From Tritrichomonas musculus (lineage: Eukaryota; Parabasalia; Tritrichomonadida; Tritrichomonadidae): a stretch of DNA of 64,000 nt. Position 1 is the stretch's first letter, and each line of letters begins with the position of its first letter. Location of the stretch: the NCBI GenBank assembly GCA_039105265.1, contig JAPFFF010000006.1, positions 5,518,001 to 5,582,000 on the forward strand, in the 5' to 3' direction. Both the position numbers and the translations under genes were made by a program. Under the pieces are notes generated by a model, which worked only from the letters and a program-made list of their open reading frames with translations, made no database searches and was not told the DNA's origin. Of the stretch, positions 21,374 through 33,296 are shown piece by piece.

Positions 21374-22821
21374 AAAATTTTATTTTCAAAGATCATTCAA
21401 TTTTATGGAAAAATTTATAAATTCAATCCCTTTGAAAAAGTTGTCTATTTGAAAATATGTCAAAGGTCTTTTTTAATCCAAATCTAAAAGGAAATAAATG
21501 TTCATCTTTTTAAAATAAGTTTATAAAGTCATAACCAATCTATAAAACATAAATCATTGTAAATTGTAAAATAATATGATATATCTTATTATATAAAGTC
21601 TTTAAAAGATTGCAAAACTTATAATATTGAATATTTTCTATCGCAAATAAAACATAAACATAAATAACCATCTTTTAGATATATTTATATCTTTATTACT
21701 GAAAAAAACATGAAGTAAAAAAAATAAATTTTATTCAAAACAAGATATTGAAAACAAATAAGACAAGGCATATAATAAATAATGATAAGAAAAAAAAAAA
21801 AAAAAAAAAAGAGAAAATTAATTTTAAATTTGACTATTCGTTTCAATGAGAATAACAGGATAAGAATTTCCTTCTTTCGTTTTGTATATCATCAAGATTA
21901 TTTTTTTTTTTTTTTTTTAAGAAATGCCTTCAAAATTGATTTTTCTAAAATTTTCAAAAAAAGAAGAATTCGAAATTATTTTTTTTGATGATCTATTGAA
22001 GTACTTAACGATTAATGATGGAATTTCTCAAATAATTACATATTTGGTGAGTTATTCATGAATATACGTCCAAAAAAATCAGTTTAACTTTCAATTTAAT
22101 AAGTTGAATCACAAAATATATCAATGTGTTATGACGAATATGGTGAGCTAACTACTGTCTTTTCACAGACACATAGTCAACAATCTCTACCTTATTTAAT
22201 CATGCTTTACTCTCCTTCATAAGTCTCCACAATTGAATCATTTGTTGTTACAAGAAATAAAATTATTATATCGATGCAGCTGGTTGGTGTTGTGTGAGGA
22301 TCAGCATCAGTGTTTTTTTAGCCATAGAAAGCATCATTATTATATTCAGAAAGAAAAGACAAGTCAACACTAATTATTATTATTTCACAGAATCATCAGA
22401 AGAGGAAATCATCACTCCTCCTACAATAATTTCGAGAAAAAGAAATAATGACAACTCATCAGATGAAGAAACAATATCATATTCCTCTATTAGAATATGA
22501 AAAAATAAAAAAATATGTTATTAGAAAGATTACTGTAGTATATAATGTTGAAGAAAGATTTTCAATCAAAGAAATTAATATTTTCTTGTTAGTGAGCTTG
22601 ATTCATTTCATTCTCAAGAAAATCAAGATGATTCTCTTGTATTGTATAAATATTAAATAGAATTGTATGTATAAATATATGCTTTCAAATATAATTTTTG
22701 ATTGTTTTTCTTTGATAAGGCTTTTTAATCAAAATATTAACCAAATATAAAATTCGAATGCAGTTTTCAAAAAATAATTTTATTTTATTCAAAAAGTTTA
22801 TATTTATTTTTGTTTGTGAAA
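21374..22821. other. AT-rich intergenic region
   Basis: About 1.4 kb with A runs near 21786-21810 and T runs near 21900. A short frame at 22294-22500 has a serine/acid-rich end (SSDEETISYSS) but no ATG context or homology that I recognise. I do not call a gene. Confidence 0.5.
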
Positions 22822-23973
22822 ATGAGCATTCAGCAATATTTGGATGGAATGAAAAAGATACAAGAGAATCTTCTTGATTTTCTTGAGAATGAAGAGAATG
22901 AAGAAGAAAATTTTCAAAATCTAAATTCAATTTTTGCAGATCTTAAAATTCCCGATGATCCTCACATGTTCAAATCATTACTATATTTAATTGCCAAAAT
23001 ATCAAATAATCATCATCATGAGCAAAACTTTTTCAGCAAAATCTTTAAAATTTTGAAGCTTTTCATAAACGACATCAAAAAGAATTTTTCTAATTATGAA
23101 ATTTTCAGCATTTTCAAGGGTAGCAATAGAATTATTCTCTTTTTTATTGATGAAAAAGTAATCGTTATTGATGAACGCATTGTTAGAAAATTAGTTTCAA
23201 AAGATAGAGGCGAAAATTTAAAGTATTTTATGACTGAAGTAAAACAATTCAGTGAAGAGAAATGGTTTCCAAAACGTTTATTTTATAAGAGAAGTGGTGA
23301 TATTCGGATGAGAAGAAGAGTAGAAACCAAAACTACTTATATTATTGATGAAATCCCTGATGATTTTTGTGAAAAGCGAAAAAGAGGTAGAGATGACAAT
23401 CCTATTTATGAATTGATTCAAAAAGATATGTTAAAAGAATTTATTGCTCATATTAATCAAAATGTTATTCCCCCTGATGAAAGATTGGAGTCATCAACTT
23501 ATGAAACTAATTCTTTATTATTTAAACGATATAAAATATCATTAATTGAATATGCGGCATTCTTTGGATCAGTTCAAATTTTCAAATATTTGCACAATGA
23601 AGGAGTTAAATTAGAACGATCATTATGGAAATATGCTGTTCATGGCAAAAATCATGAAATAATTCACTTTCTTAAAGACAATCATGTTGAACCATATGAT
23701 AATTCATACAAAGAGGTACTCAAAGAATCAATTAAATGTCATCACAATGAATTGGCAAACTTTTTCCTTGACAACTTTTTATCAAAAGATGATAAAGAAA
23801 TACAAAACTTTATTTTTGAACAAGGCATCAAATATCATAATTTTGCATTTATTCAAAGCAAGTTGATCAATAAACTTTCTTTTACTAGCCTATGCCAATA
23901 TGATTACTATATCCTTGTTGATATTCTATTAAAGAAGTTTAAAATTGATATTAACAAAAAAATGATTTTTTAA
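22822..23973 (+). CDS. DUF3447 protein, N-terminal unit of second ankyrin gene
   Basis: 383 codons from the ATG at 22822; the frame extends upstream only through non-ATG codons. Family landmarks are FLENEENEEENFQNL, ISNNHHHEQNFFSKI, IILFFIDEKVIVIDE, LIEYAAFFGSVQIFKYL, WKYAVHGKNHEIIHFL, ESIKCHHNELANFFLDNF and LCQYDYYILVDILL. It ends KIDINKKMIF with a stop, the same phase in which each ankyrin cassette ends (DIN…). It carries a longer, basic insert (RRRVETK) around residue 165. Eight single-ankyrin cassettes follow on the same strand. Function unknown; cytoplasmic scaffold is a guess from family type. Confidence 0.82.
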   Translation: MSIQQYLDGMKKIQENLLDFLENEENEEENFQNLNSIFADLKIPDDPHMFKSLLYLIAKISNNHHHEQNFFSKIFKILKLFINDIKKNFSNYEIFSIFKGSNRIILFFIDEKVIVIDERIVRKLVSKDRGENLKYFMTEVKQFSEEKWFPKRLFYKRSGDIRMRRRVETKTTYIIDEIPDDFCEKRKRGRDDNPIYELIQKDMLKEFIAHINQNVIPPDERLESSTYETNSLLFKRYKISLIEYAAFFGSVQIFKYLHNEGVKLERSLWKYAVHGKNHEIIHFLKDNHVEPYDNSYKEVLKESIKCHHNELANFFLDNFLSKDDKEIQNFIFEQGIKYHNFAFIQSKLINKLSFTSLCQYDYYILVDILLKKFKIDINKKMIF

Positions 23974-24314
23974 AAAAATTTATCTAATAGTATTTCTAAA
24001 AAAAACATATTATTAAATAAAATTTCAAATCAAGCATTATAATGGAATTAATAAGTCAAGCATTTCAATAAAATTTAAAAAATTATGCATTTTAATTTCA
24101 TTTCTAAATTAATTTATTAATTCCATTACAAACAAAATTTTATAATATTCCCAAAAAAAAATTTTCACGATGTTGGAATTTAAATATTATAATAAAATTA
24201 TAAACTTTAATATTTAAATAGAATTACAAATAAATTTTTTAAACTACATTACAAATCCAAATAATTTTATGGAAAAATTTATAGTAAATATTTTAATGGA
24301 ATTAATAATTAATT

Positions 24315-26592
24315 TTTATTATACAGCATTACATTTTGCAGCTGAAAATAATAACACAGAAATGTTCAAACTTTTATTATCAACACCAGGCATTGATATT
24401 AATTTAAAAGCAATTGTAAATCAAATATTTTGATTCAATTATAAATCAAATATTTTTATGATATTCTACAAACCAAATATTTTTATGATATTATACTATA
24501 TAAAATGTTTTTATTGCGTTGTATACCAAGTATTTAATGAAATTACAAATTAAATGTTTTAGTATCATTTTAAATTTATGTTTTTTTAATGATATTTTAT
24601 ATTTAATATTTAAATGAAATATCAAATTACAAAAATTTGTTCAATTCGAATCTATTATTTTAATAAAATTACTAATCAAATATTCTCATTATATTACAAT
24701 TTTTTATTTAAATGGAATTAATAATATGCAATTTATTTTGCTCCGCTGCATTTTGCTGCAGAAAAAAATCTCATTGAATTGGCAAAACTTTTATTGTCAA
24801 TGCCAAATATAGATGTTAATGTTCAAGCAATTACATTATAAATATTTTAATAAAATTATAAATTTAATATTTAAATTACATTGCAATCTCCTATTTAATG
24901 AAATTATTAATTTGGCTCATTTTACAGCATTGCATTTTGCAGCTCATAATAATAACATTGAAATGGTGAAACTTTTATTGTCAACACCAAATATTAATGT
25001 TAACAGTCAAACAATTGCAAATTCTATTTTTTAATAAAATTATAAATCAGATATTTAAATAACATTACAAATCTAAAATATAATATTGAAAATCTATTAT
25101 TTTCATAAAATCACATATTTATATATTTCAATGATATTTAAAATCAAATTTTCTTAAACAGTTAGTAGTTTAGCATTTTAATGAAATGAAAAACGAAACA
25201 TTTTTATAAAATTGCATGCTTGATATTTTTAATGATATTAAGAATTCATTAATTTCATGCAATTTCATATCAACTCCTTTGATTTCATTTCAAATTCAAT
25301 ATTTTAGTGGTGTTTAATTTATTAATTTTATTATGTGCCGTTGCATTTTGCTGCAATGAATAATGGCATTGAAATTGTAAAACTTTTATTATCAATTCCA
25401 GGTATTAATGTTAATGCTCAAACAATTTTCAATCCATTTTTTTCTTAATAATATTACTAAGTCAAATAATTTCGTGATGTAGCAAATCACTATATTTTAT
25501 AAGATTTATGATTGATTTCATTTTACAGCATTAAATTTAGCAGTTAATGATAATCATATTGAAATAGTTAGACTTTTAGTATCAACACCTGATATTGATG
25601 TGAATAATATACCAATTTTGAAAACATTTTTTTTGTGACATTTCTATTTTTATATAAATACTTATATTTAATTAAACAATTAAATGGAATTGCAAATTTA
25701 ATATTCTAGTCATATTTTCAATTCAATATATTAATCATATTATGAATTAAATATATTTATCGTATTTTGTGAATCAAGTATTATAATGAAGTTCTAATAA
25801 TCTTTTTTATGGGATTATTATCAAATATTTAAAAGGAATATGAAATTAAATTGTATTATGCGCCATTACATATTGCTGCAGAAAATAATTTCATTGAAAT
25901 AGTTAAACTTTTATTACATGAACATAATATTGATGTTAACATTCAATCTGTTTTCAAAATATATATTTAAATTCCGTTTCAAATCAAGAAAAATTATCAA
26001 ATAAAAAATCGATTATTTTAATAGAATTTAAAATTTATTTTAAAGGTATTTGTGATAAATTTTACTATACGGCATTACATTTGGCAACAAGGAACGACAA
26101 TATTGAAGTAGTTAAACTTTTATTATCGGTACCAAATATAGATGTTAACATTCAGACTATTTCAAATCATAGTTTGTTTTAATATAATTACAAATTATAT
26201 AATTTTTTAGCATTACAAAATCAAACAATATTTTTAATAACGTTAAAAATATACTTCACTCATGAGATTAAAAATAAAAAATGTTTTTTTACATTGTAAA
26301 TTATGATTTTAAATGACATTACGACTCAAACAATTTTGTAGTTGGTCTATTGCGAACCAATTTTTTTTAAAATCGCGTTTAAAAATAAATTTTTATGACA
26401 TTAAAAATCAAATATTATAAATAATATTATTTATAACATTTAAATGGAATTTATAATCAATCTTATTATACTGCACTACATTTTGCAGCAAAAAATGACA
26501 ACGTTGAAATTGTCAAATTGTTATTGGGAAATATAAAGATAAACCCCAATTTGAAAAATAAAATTTGTCAATACTTTCATCGAGTTCTTTAG
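24315..26592 (+). other. Array of eight single-ankyrin cassettes after second DUF3447 gene
   Basis: Modules at about 24319-24415, 24735-24832, 24920-25017, 25330-25427, 25520-25617, 25855-25952, 26063-26161 and 26463-26592. Each encodes one repeat of the form (T/A)(A/P)LHFAAENNNIE(I/M)VKLLLSTPNIDVN followed by Q-A/T-I. They are all preceded by TTATTATAC-like bases and followed by CAATT, with no GT or AG at the edges (compare GCTCCGCTGCA, TATACGGCA and TATGCGCCA at the left edge). Spacers are AT-rich, with degenerate AAATATTTTaATGgAATT words unlike those of the other arrays. The last module ends with a stop after NPNLKNKICQYFHRVL. Confidence 0.7.
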
Positions 26593-26768
26593 GCTTTTTA
26601 ATGATTCTTTGTTTTCTCTTTTGATCATCACCAATAGATTTGACAAGAAATAATCAAATAAAAATATTACTTTTTAAAAAATGATCATTTGATCAATTCA
26701 TTGAATAAACCATAATTTACTTCACAAATTTTAAGTATGAAATTAATTTCATGTTTGAAATATCAAGT

Positions 26769-26805
<37 letters not shown>

Positions 26806-27162
26806 AAAACTTATCGCCCTGGGAGGTTAAGGTCAATATTGGCCTAGTATCGTACATCAGAAAAAAGTTTGAAACTTTTTTGCACTTTTGCAAAAAATAC
26901 TATGAGTAAGCTATTCATGCTTTGTTGTTTATAATTGGTATTACTGAGTTAAAAATATTCAAGAATAAATTCAAATAAAAAAATAATTTTTATATTAAGA
27001 TTAAAATAAATAAATTCATTCTTTTTATGAAATATTTCAGATTATATATTACAATCATATATTTATCAAAAAGTTTAATTGAATATTTTAGATATTAAAA
27101 GCTGAGGAAAAAAGTCTAGGACTCTGAAATCCTATACAATGTTATATTTGCTAATCACATAT
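26593..27162. other. Intergenic DNA with a T tract and a GC-richer island
   Basis: A 30-nt T run (about 26778-26803) is followed by a short GC-richer stretch at 26812-26860 (CGCCCTGGGAGGTTAAGG…) that matches no RNA I recognise. The rest is AT-rich and empty. Confidence 0.5.
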
Positions 27163-27354
27163 TTGTGATCATCAAAAGAGAAAAAATATTTAAAAGAAAT
27201 TTCTTGATGATAGTTAAGAAATAGTTCATTTGATTAACCAGAATAAATGGGATTGAACTTTGATTTTTTAAATAAATTAATAAATAAATAGAATTTGCCA
27301 AATTACTTTTTAAGAAATTAAATTAATCCTAAACGTATTATAAATTAATTATAT

Positions 27355-29844
27355 TTATTTGCCAACTTCAGCAAGTTGATAAATTGTGAGTTCTTCTTTG
27401 GTGATTTGTTCTTGGCAAGTGACGACAACTTTTTCACCTGGAACAAGTAAAAGACTTGAGTCACTGAATTTCAAGACTTTGTCTGCTTCAAGATGAACGA
27501 AGAATGCTGGTTTGTCTGCGCTTAATGTGATCGTCGTTCCATTCGCGCTCTTTTGGACATCCGCATCGATCTTGGCGATTTGTAAGTTGCAATCCTTGTA
27601 AACTGTTGGCATGTAGAAGTTAGTTCGCTTTTCGCCTTTGTCTGTTGTTAAGAGGCAGCAGAAGAAACCATCCTTCCTCTTGTCGTTGTAGACTGTCGGA
27701 TCGATTTCCCAAACTGTGTCTGCTGAGTCTGGTCCATTCGTATGTTCGATGTTGTCCCAATGTTGGAGAGCTTTTCCTTCGAAATCATACCAAATGACTT
27801 TAACTGTGTATTTGACTGGTTCAAGGCGATCATTGACGACGATGAGTTTCAATTTTTGTCCTGGTTGGATATCGTGGTGTGATTGAGTTCCATCGATGAT
27901 TCCACTGTAATCCTTGTTTTCGAAGAATGTTGGCATTAATGGATCGAAGAAACGTTTCGCTTGATATTGAAGCTGTTTCCAACGTCCATCATATTCGATT
28001 GATGACCATGATGCAACTGGCCAGCAATCGTTTAATTGCCAGTAGATGATACCACGGCAGCATGGCTTGATTGATCTGAAGTATTCACAGCCTTGTCTAA
28101 TCGCAACTGATTGTTGAACTTGTGATAAGTAAAGTTGTTGAACGAAATTCTTTGGTTCGAGGAAGTAGTGAGCGAACATGTTCTTGATGATTTGATTTCC
28201 TGCTGGGTTCTTTTGGTGAGCGCTGAATGATTCGCTGAAAATGCTATATTGATCTTCTGGTAAGAATGTCTTAACAACTGGTAATGATGAGTAAGATTGG
28301 AAACCGAATTCTGAGCAGAAACGTGGGTGAATCAAGAAGAATTGTTCGAATGGTTTTCCTCCATGCCAAACGGCCCAATAGTGAAGATCACCTTTGTGTT
28401 CATCTTGCCATTTTCCATAGTAATCGCCTGTACCATCGCATGGACTAGATGGCCACCATTTCTTTGTTGGATCATACTTCTTAACAAGATCTCTGCAGAA
28501 TTGGTTGAATTTGATGTAATCTTCTCTTAATGCCTTTTGGTATTCTTTCGTGAATGGAATCCATGTCATGGCCAAGAAGTCTTCGTTGTCACCACACCAA
28601 ATTGCAATTGATGCGTGATGTTTCATTCTTAAAATGTTGTCCTTGAATTCGACTGCAACTTCACCAAGATATTCATCATCTGTTGGGTATTCGGCGCATC
28701 CAAACATGAAATCTTGCCAAATAAGAATACCAAGTTCATCACAAATGTCTGCAAGAACATCATCGAAGTAACCACCTCCCCAAACACGAACGATGTTCAT
28801 GTTACTCTCAATCATGTCTTTCATTAATCCATAACAACGTTCTCTCGTGGCTCTTGATGGAAGTGAATCTGTTGGGATGTAGTTCGCACCTAATGCATTG
28901 ATGATCTTTCCGTTTACGACAAATTGAAGAGATGTTCCGTATTCATCATCATGACAATCAACAACTAATTTTCTCACACCGATCTTCTTTGTGATTGTTT
29001 GTCCACTGACTGTTGCTGTTAATGGATATAATGGTTGTTTTCCATATCCAACAACGTTCCACCTCTCCTTTCCTTTCGTTGAGAATTTGACATTGTAACG
29101 GTGTTCGCCTGGTTCATTGGCTGGGATCGTAACTTCCTTCTCTTCATTGTCAAACTTGATCTTTAATTGAGTAGGTCCATCGTTCTTGACGTAGTTGTGA
29201 ACATCAACATCAACACTTAATGTGATTTCGTCATTGTCGCCATAAAGTTGTTCTGTTGAGAGTTCGACAAGATCATATCCGTTCTTTGGAATCGGAATAA
29301 TGTTGACTGGTCTGTAAATACCAACATTGACAACTGACGGTCCCCAGTCCCAACCTGCTTGGAAGGCTGGCTTTCTGATGTAGTTCATGAAACAATACCT
29401 GTTGTTTTCACTGTATGAGAAGAATTTTGGAATTCGTTGATAGAAACGTACTGTCGCTTCCCTTCTTGCATTGTGGAAGACAACCCTGATCGTGTTCTTG
29501 CCTTCCTTCAAATATTTTTGAATATCAACTCTGTAGAAGATAAATGTGGATGTCGTCTTTAATGCTTCTTGATCATTGATATAAATTGTTGTGAAGCAGT
29601 CAACAAGTTCGAGAGCAAGAACATGCGATACATAATTAGAGAGGTTGTGAACTTCGAAATCTTTTTCGATTTGCCATTCTTGTTCACCAACCCATTGAAT
29701 GAGTTCTTCATTTGTTGCATAAAAAGGATCTGGGATAATCTTCTTTTCAAGAAGAGTAGTGTGGACATCACCAGGGATTGGCATTGGTAGATCTTTGATA
29801 TCTCTTGCTGCACAAGAGAGTTTCCATTGGCCGTCAAGCTTCAT
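27355..29844 (-). CDS. Beta-mannosidase, glycoside hydrolase family 2 (copy B)
   Basis: 829 residues from the ATG at 29844, with about seven substitutions relative to copy A (for example V/A in [10 protein letters not shown], and GP for EQ in KNDGPTQL). Both catalytic glutamates (WCGDNE, CSEFGFQ) and all domains are intact, so the copy is probably functional. The open frame extends ten codons further upstream (VHFFIYFKE), but the initiator TCACT lies inside that extension and copy A lacks it, so the MKLDGQWK start is chosen. Both genes carry their own promoter region. Confidence 0.95.
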   Translation of the reverse strand: MKLDGQWKLSCAARDIKDLPMPIPGDVHTTLLEKKIIPDPFYATNEELIQWVGEQEWQIEKDFEVHNLSNYVSHVLALELVDCFTTIYINDQEALKTTSTFIFYRVDIQKYLKEGKNTIRVVFHNARREATVRFYQRIPKFFSYSENNRYCFMNYIRKPAFQAGWDWGPSVVNVGIYRPVNIIPIPKNGYDLVELSTEQLYGDNDEITLSVDVDVHNYVKNDGPTQLKIKFDNEEKEVTIPANEPGEHRYNVKFSTKGKERWNVVGYGKQPLYPLTATVSGQTITKKIGVRKLVVDCHDDEYGTSLQFVVNGKIINALGANYIPTDSLPSRATRERCYGLMKDMIESNMNIVRVWGGGYFDDVLADICDELGILIWQDFMFGCAEYPTDDEYLGEVAVEFKDNILRMKHHASIAIWCGDNEDFLAMTWIPFTKEYQKALREDYIKFNQFCRDLVKKYDPTKKWWPSSPCDGTGDYYGKWQDEHKGDLHYWAVWHGGKPFEQFFLIHPRFCSEFGFQSYSSLPVVKTFLPEDQYSIFSESFSAHQKNPAGNQIIKNMFAHYFLEPKNFVQQLYLSQVQQSVAIRQGCEYFRSIKPCCRGIIYWQLNDCWPVASWSSIEYDGRWKQLQYQAKRFFDPLMPTFFENKDYSGIIDGTQSHHDIQPGQKLKLIVVNDRLEPVKYTVKVIWYDFEGKALQHWDNIEHTNGPDSADTVWEIDPTVYNDKRKDGFFCCLLTTDKGEKRTNFYMPTVYKDCNLQIAKIDADVQKSANGTTITLSADKPAFFVHLEADKVLKFSDSSLLLVPGEKVVVTCQEQITKEELTIYQLAEVGK

Positions 29845-29864
29845 TTCTTTGAAGTAAATAAAAA

Positions 29865-29869
29865 AGTGA
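29865..29869 (-). promoter_or_regulatory. Putative initiator (TCACT)
   Basis: Same position relative to the ATG (about 21 nt) as in copy A. It decides the start codon of the downstream mannosidase. Confidence 0.6.
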
Positions 29870-30154
29870 ACCAAAAATTACTCTTCATATCATATGATGA
29901 TTTTTCTATTAAGAAATTTTATACAATTGAATAAATTAAATTAATTTTTTAAGAAAAAGTTGAATTAACTTTTTTCATAAAAGTAAGAATATTCAATTTT
30001 TCAATAGATGATTCTGACTTTTTCAAAGGTCATCCACCATTTAAATCTAATACTTCAAATGTAAATATCCCAACGAAATAAAAATATATATTAAAATTGA
30101 ATTTTAAATCATAATTGATACTTCTATTATAAAATAATTCTATAATATAACTGA

Positions 30155-30862
30155 ATACATTTTCATCATTGAATATAGTCATTTCCATAAAAACAATCTC
30201 TATATAAATTAATAAATTAAATCCTTTATATAAAAAGCACCATTAAACCAATTGAAAATTATTTCCGAAAAATATTAAATTTATCAAGAAAAGCGATCCA
30301 TGCAATAATAAATGGAACACTTAAAACAGTTGTCCAAAATATCATTGTAGATGCTGCTCCTGTACCAATTCCTGATGATGTAATTAAATAACAAGCTACT
30401 GCTGTCGGGGAAGCTGTCATTAAAGTACATTGTCTTGCTAATTTATTATTAAAATGGAGCAAATATGCAAAGACAGCTGCTAATAAAGGAGATATAACAT
30501 GCCTAATTAAAAGCATTACAACGAACTTTAGCCAATGACATGCAATAAATGAATGTTGAGCCAGAAATATGCCAACACTAAAAAATGATAATGGCAAAAC
30601 GACATCTCCCATCATTTTTGTGAGAGATACTAAATAAGTTGGAACTTTCAATCCAGTAGCAGCATATACGAAACCACAAATGTCAACAATGAGAATTGGA
30701 AAAATTAGTTTTTTCCTCAAAAAATAAATTTCTCTGAGAACAACTAATGTATCATTTACAAGTGTTAAAATAGAAACAACGACACCTTCCGATGGATCCC
30801 AAATTGCATTGAAAACAGGAAGTCCACTAACAACATAATTGATATAAGCAGATGGTAATAAA
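30155..30862 (-). pseudogene. 3' fragment of an auxin-efflux-type transporter gene
   Basis: Inverted, slightly diverged copy of 37884-38680, the C-terminal two-thirds of the transporter at 37583. The frame is open for about 153 codons (30720-30259; VDICGFVYAATGLKVP… LSVPFIIAWIAFLDKF). One serine codon is missing at TSSGIG (TSSSGIG in the parent), and the section before 30720 is out of frame. No promoter or start came with it. It joins the mannosidase block at about 30150-30160 and the LRR block at about 30861. Confidence 0.9.
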
Positions 30863-32173
30863 ACAAATTCAAAACTTCAGACAATTGAAAGTTACGAGTT
30901 CATTTGTGCACCAATTGAAAGCTTTACAATTCCATCGAGTGTCGTTGAACTTCAAGAATGCTGGTGCAGCATGACAACTGATTTAAAAAAAGTTAAAGTT
31001 TTGGAAAATTATCAAAATTTCATTTCAAAAGACGACAAATTTATTTTTGGAAAAACTGATGAAAAAAGTGACAATTTTGATGTTCTTATTTTTGTGAGCA
31101 GAGAGTTAAAAAGTGTCACAATTCCAAACAATATCACAAAAATTGCATCATCTGCATTTTCAGGTTCCGAAATTGAAAGCATTGAAATATGTCCAAATGT
31201 GAAAGAGATTTGCCAAGGCGCCTTTTTCCACTGTGAAAAACTCGAACAAGTGATGATTCATCGAGATTCAGAACTCAGAATAATTGGCAGAGAAGCATTC
31301 CTTAGAACTTCAATTGAAAGTATTTTCATCCCTTGTCGAGTTACAAAAATATGCAAAGACGCATTTTCTGATTGTAAAAGTCTTCACAAAGTTGAATTTG
31401 ACAAAAATTCAGAACTTGAAATTATTGAAAAAGGAGCATTCAAAAATTCAGTGATAAGAAGTATTTCAATTCCATCCAAAGTTATCAAACTTGAAGAAGG
31501 ATGGTGCAGTAACGCAGTTGAATTAAAAAGTGTCACGGTTTCTAGAAATAATCCAAATTTCATCTCAATTGATGACAAATTTATTTTTGGCAAAAAAGAT
31601 GAAAACAGTGATGATTTTGAAGTTCTTGTTTTTGCATGTCGTGACATCAAAGAATACAAAATTCCACCAAATATTACGAGAATTGCATCAAATGCGTTTG
31701 AAAGTTCATCAATTCGACGAATAACTTTTCCAGCACAATTAAAAGAAATTGGAAAGAATGCCTTTGCGTCATGTGATTCTTTGAGGTTCATTGAAATTCC
31801 AGGAAATTCAGAGCTTCAAATAATTGGCAAAAACGCATTTAAATACACAAAAATTAACAATATCATAATTCCAAAATCAGTCACACAAATCTGTGAATCA
31901 GCATTTGCATTTTGTGAAGAATTAAGAAGAATTGAAATTGAACAAAATTCAAGTTTGGAAGCAATTGGTAACGAAGCATTCAAATTCTCAAGTATTGAAA
32001 GCATTTTCATTCCAAGAAGTGTCAATACAATTGGAACGAATGTTTTTGATTCATGTGATAATTTAATAATTGTTGAATTTGAAAATGAATCACAATACTC
32101 TTCAACAAGTGAACAATTTCAAGATTTAGAATCACATGTTTATGTAAAACATTTTTTAAAGCACAAAAAATAA
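30862..32173 (+). pseudogene. 5'-truncated BspA-like LRR gene copy
   Basis: Open frame of about 430 codons, nearly identical to residues 130-564 of the LRR protein at 19679-21373. It begins at the junction with transporter DNA (TNSKLQTIESYEFICAP…), so it lacks the N-terminus, myristoylation signal and promoter. The first ATG in frame is at 30971 (MTTDLKK). The coding frame has stayed open with only a handful of changes, so either the duplication is young or the fragment is expressed from an unknown start. Confidence 0.88.
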
Positions 32174-32604
32174 ATTTTTTCGAATTAAAAATTGAAGAAT
32201 GTTCTATATGTCATTTTTACTGTTTATTTGTTTTTATTCAAGAATTTGAAATTGAATAAAATAAGAATGATTTTCTAGTTTAGAATTTCATAATCTTTTT
32301 CAAACGCTAGATTAAGACTAAATTTGCATAATGAAAAAGTTTTAAATTTATATGAAATAGAAGATTATTCTAGAGTAATATTTTGTATTGCAACAGTAAT
32401 ATTGTTAAAAAAAAAAAAACATATTATACTCGATCATTCTTATGATTTCTATCAACTTACTTATAAATAGATGAGTATTGTATGAAATATGGATAATTAT
32501 TTAAACCATTTGTATTAATGATTAAAATCGCAAAGAAATAAACCCTTTCAATAGTTTTTTCATTGATAAACTTTTGTTTTAATTTAAAATAAGATTCAGA
32601 ACTT

Positions 32605-32645
<41 letters not shown>

Positions 32646-33272
32646 TGTTTGACGTATTTCCTCTTTTAATGATAAACTAACTAGTTATAATTATTATGAT
32701 TATATTTTTTATATATTTCAAAAAACATGATTTAAAACTTTTTCTTTTAAAATATTTATATTTAAATTCAAAAATTGAGTATAAATTGAAATTTCGGTAC
32801 TATTAAATAAAGAACTCTATGAAAAATCGGATGATTTATATTTATTAATTGCAATATTAATTAATTTGTTTTTATTTAATATTATTTATTTTTACGATAC
32901 ACTTAAGTAAAAATATTGATTGTTTTTATTCAATTGTTTGAAAGCATATTGTATTTTTATTTATTATTTAATATAAAAAAATATTATATGATTTAATCAA
33001 AAATAGTATAAATTGTTCCAAAGTTTGAGTTTACAAATCAAAAATATAAAATTTGTATCGTAAATTCAATAGATTTAATTTGAATTATATAACAAATTTT
33101 GAAAAGGATTATTCAATATAAAATAAAAACATGATAAATATTTATATATCAAAATTAATAATATTTTAGATCTTAAAATTTTCAATGCAATGCGTCATCA
33201 TAGAAAAAATAATTATTTTTTGATCGTTTTTGAATTCAATCAGATCCGAAATTTTATTTGAAATTCAATAGA
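32174..33272. other. AT-rich intergenic region with poly-A tract
   Basis: Up to about 32440 it is the duplicated 3' flank of the LRR gene. Then comes unique AT-rich DNA with a long A run (about 32610-32640). No gene seen. Confidence 0.6.
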
Positions 33273-33277
33273 TCACA
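33273..33277 (+). promoter_or_regulatory. Putative initiator (TCACA)
   Basis: 20 nt or so before the ATG at 33297. It supports that ATG over the upstream non-ATG extension of the frame. Confidence 0.45.
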
Positions 33278-33296
33278 TTTTATATTAATATTAATA

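Larger units (their letters stand above)
27163..30150 (-). repeat. Segmental duplication, mannosidase block (copy B, inverted)
   Basis: Inverted copy of 16389-19376. Its left edge (27163) corresponds to 19376 in copy A. Its right edge (about 30150) corresponds to 16389 and abuts transporter-derived DNA. Confidence 0.9.

Noticed and set aside
22294-22500. Small serine/acid-rich protein
   Set aside because: No homology, no initiator, and composition like the surrounding intergenic DNA; too little support.
24315-26592. Ordinary GT-AG introns between ankyrin modules
   Set aside because: Module edges lack a common GT or AG at any fixed position, and the trichomonad GTAYGT and ACTAACACACAG signals are absent.
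26812-26860. 5S rRNA or SRP RNA
   Set aside because: The short GC stretch has a GGGAGG word but none of the stems or loops needed for either RNA.
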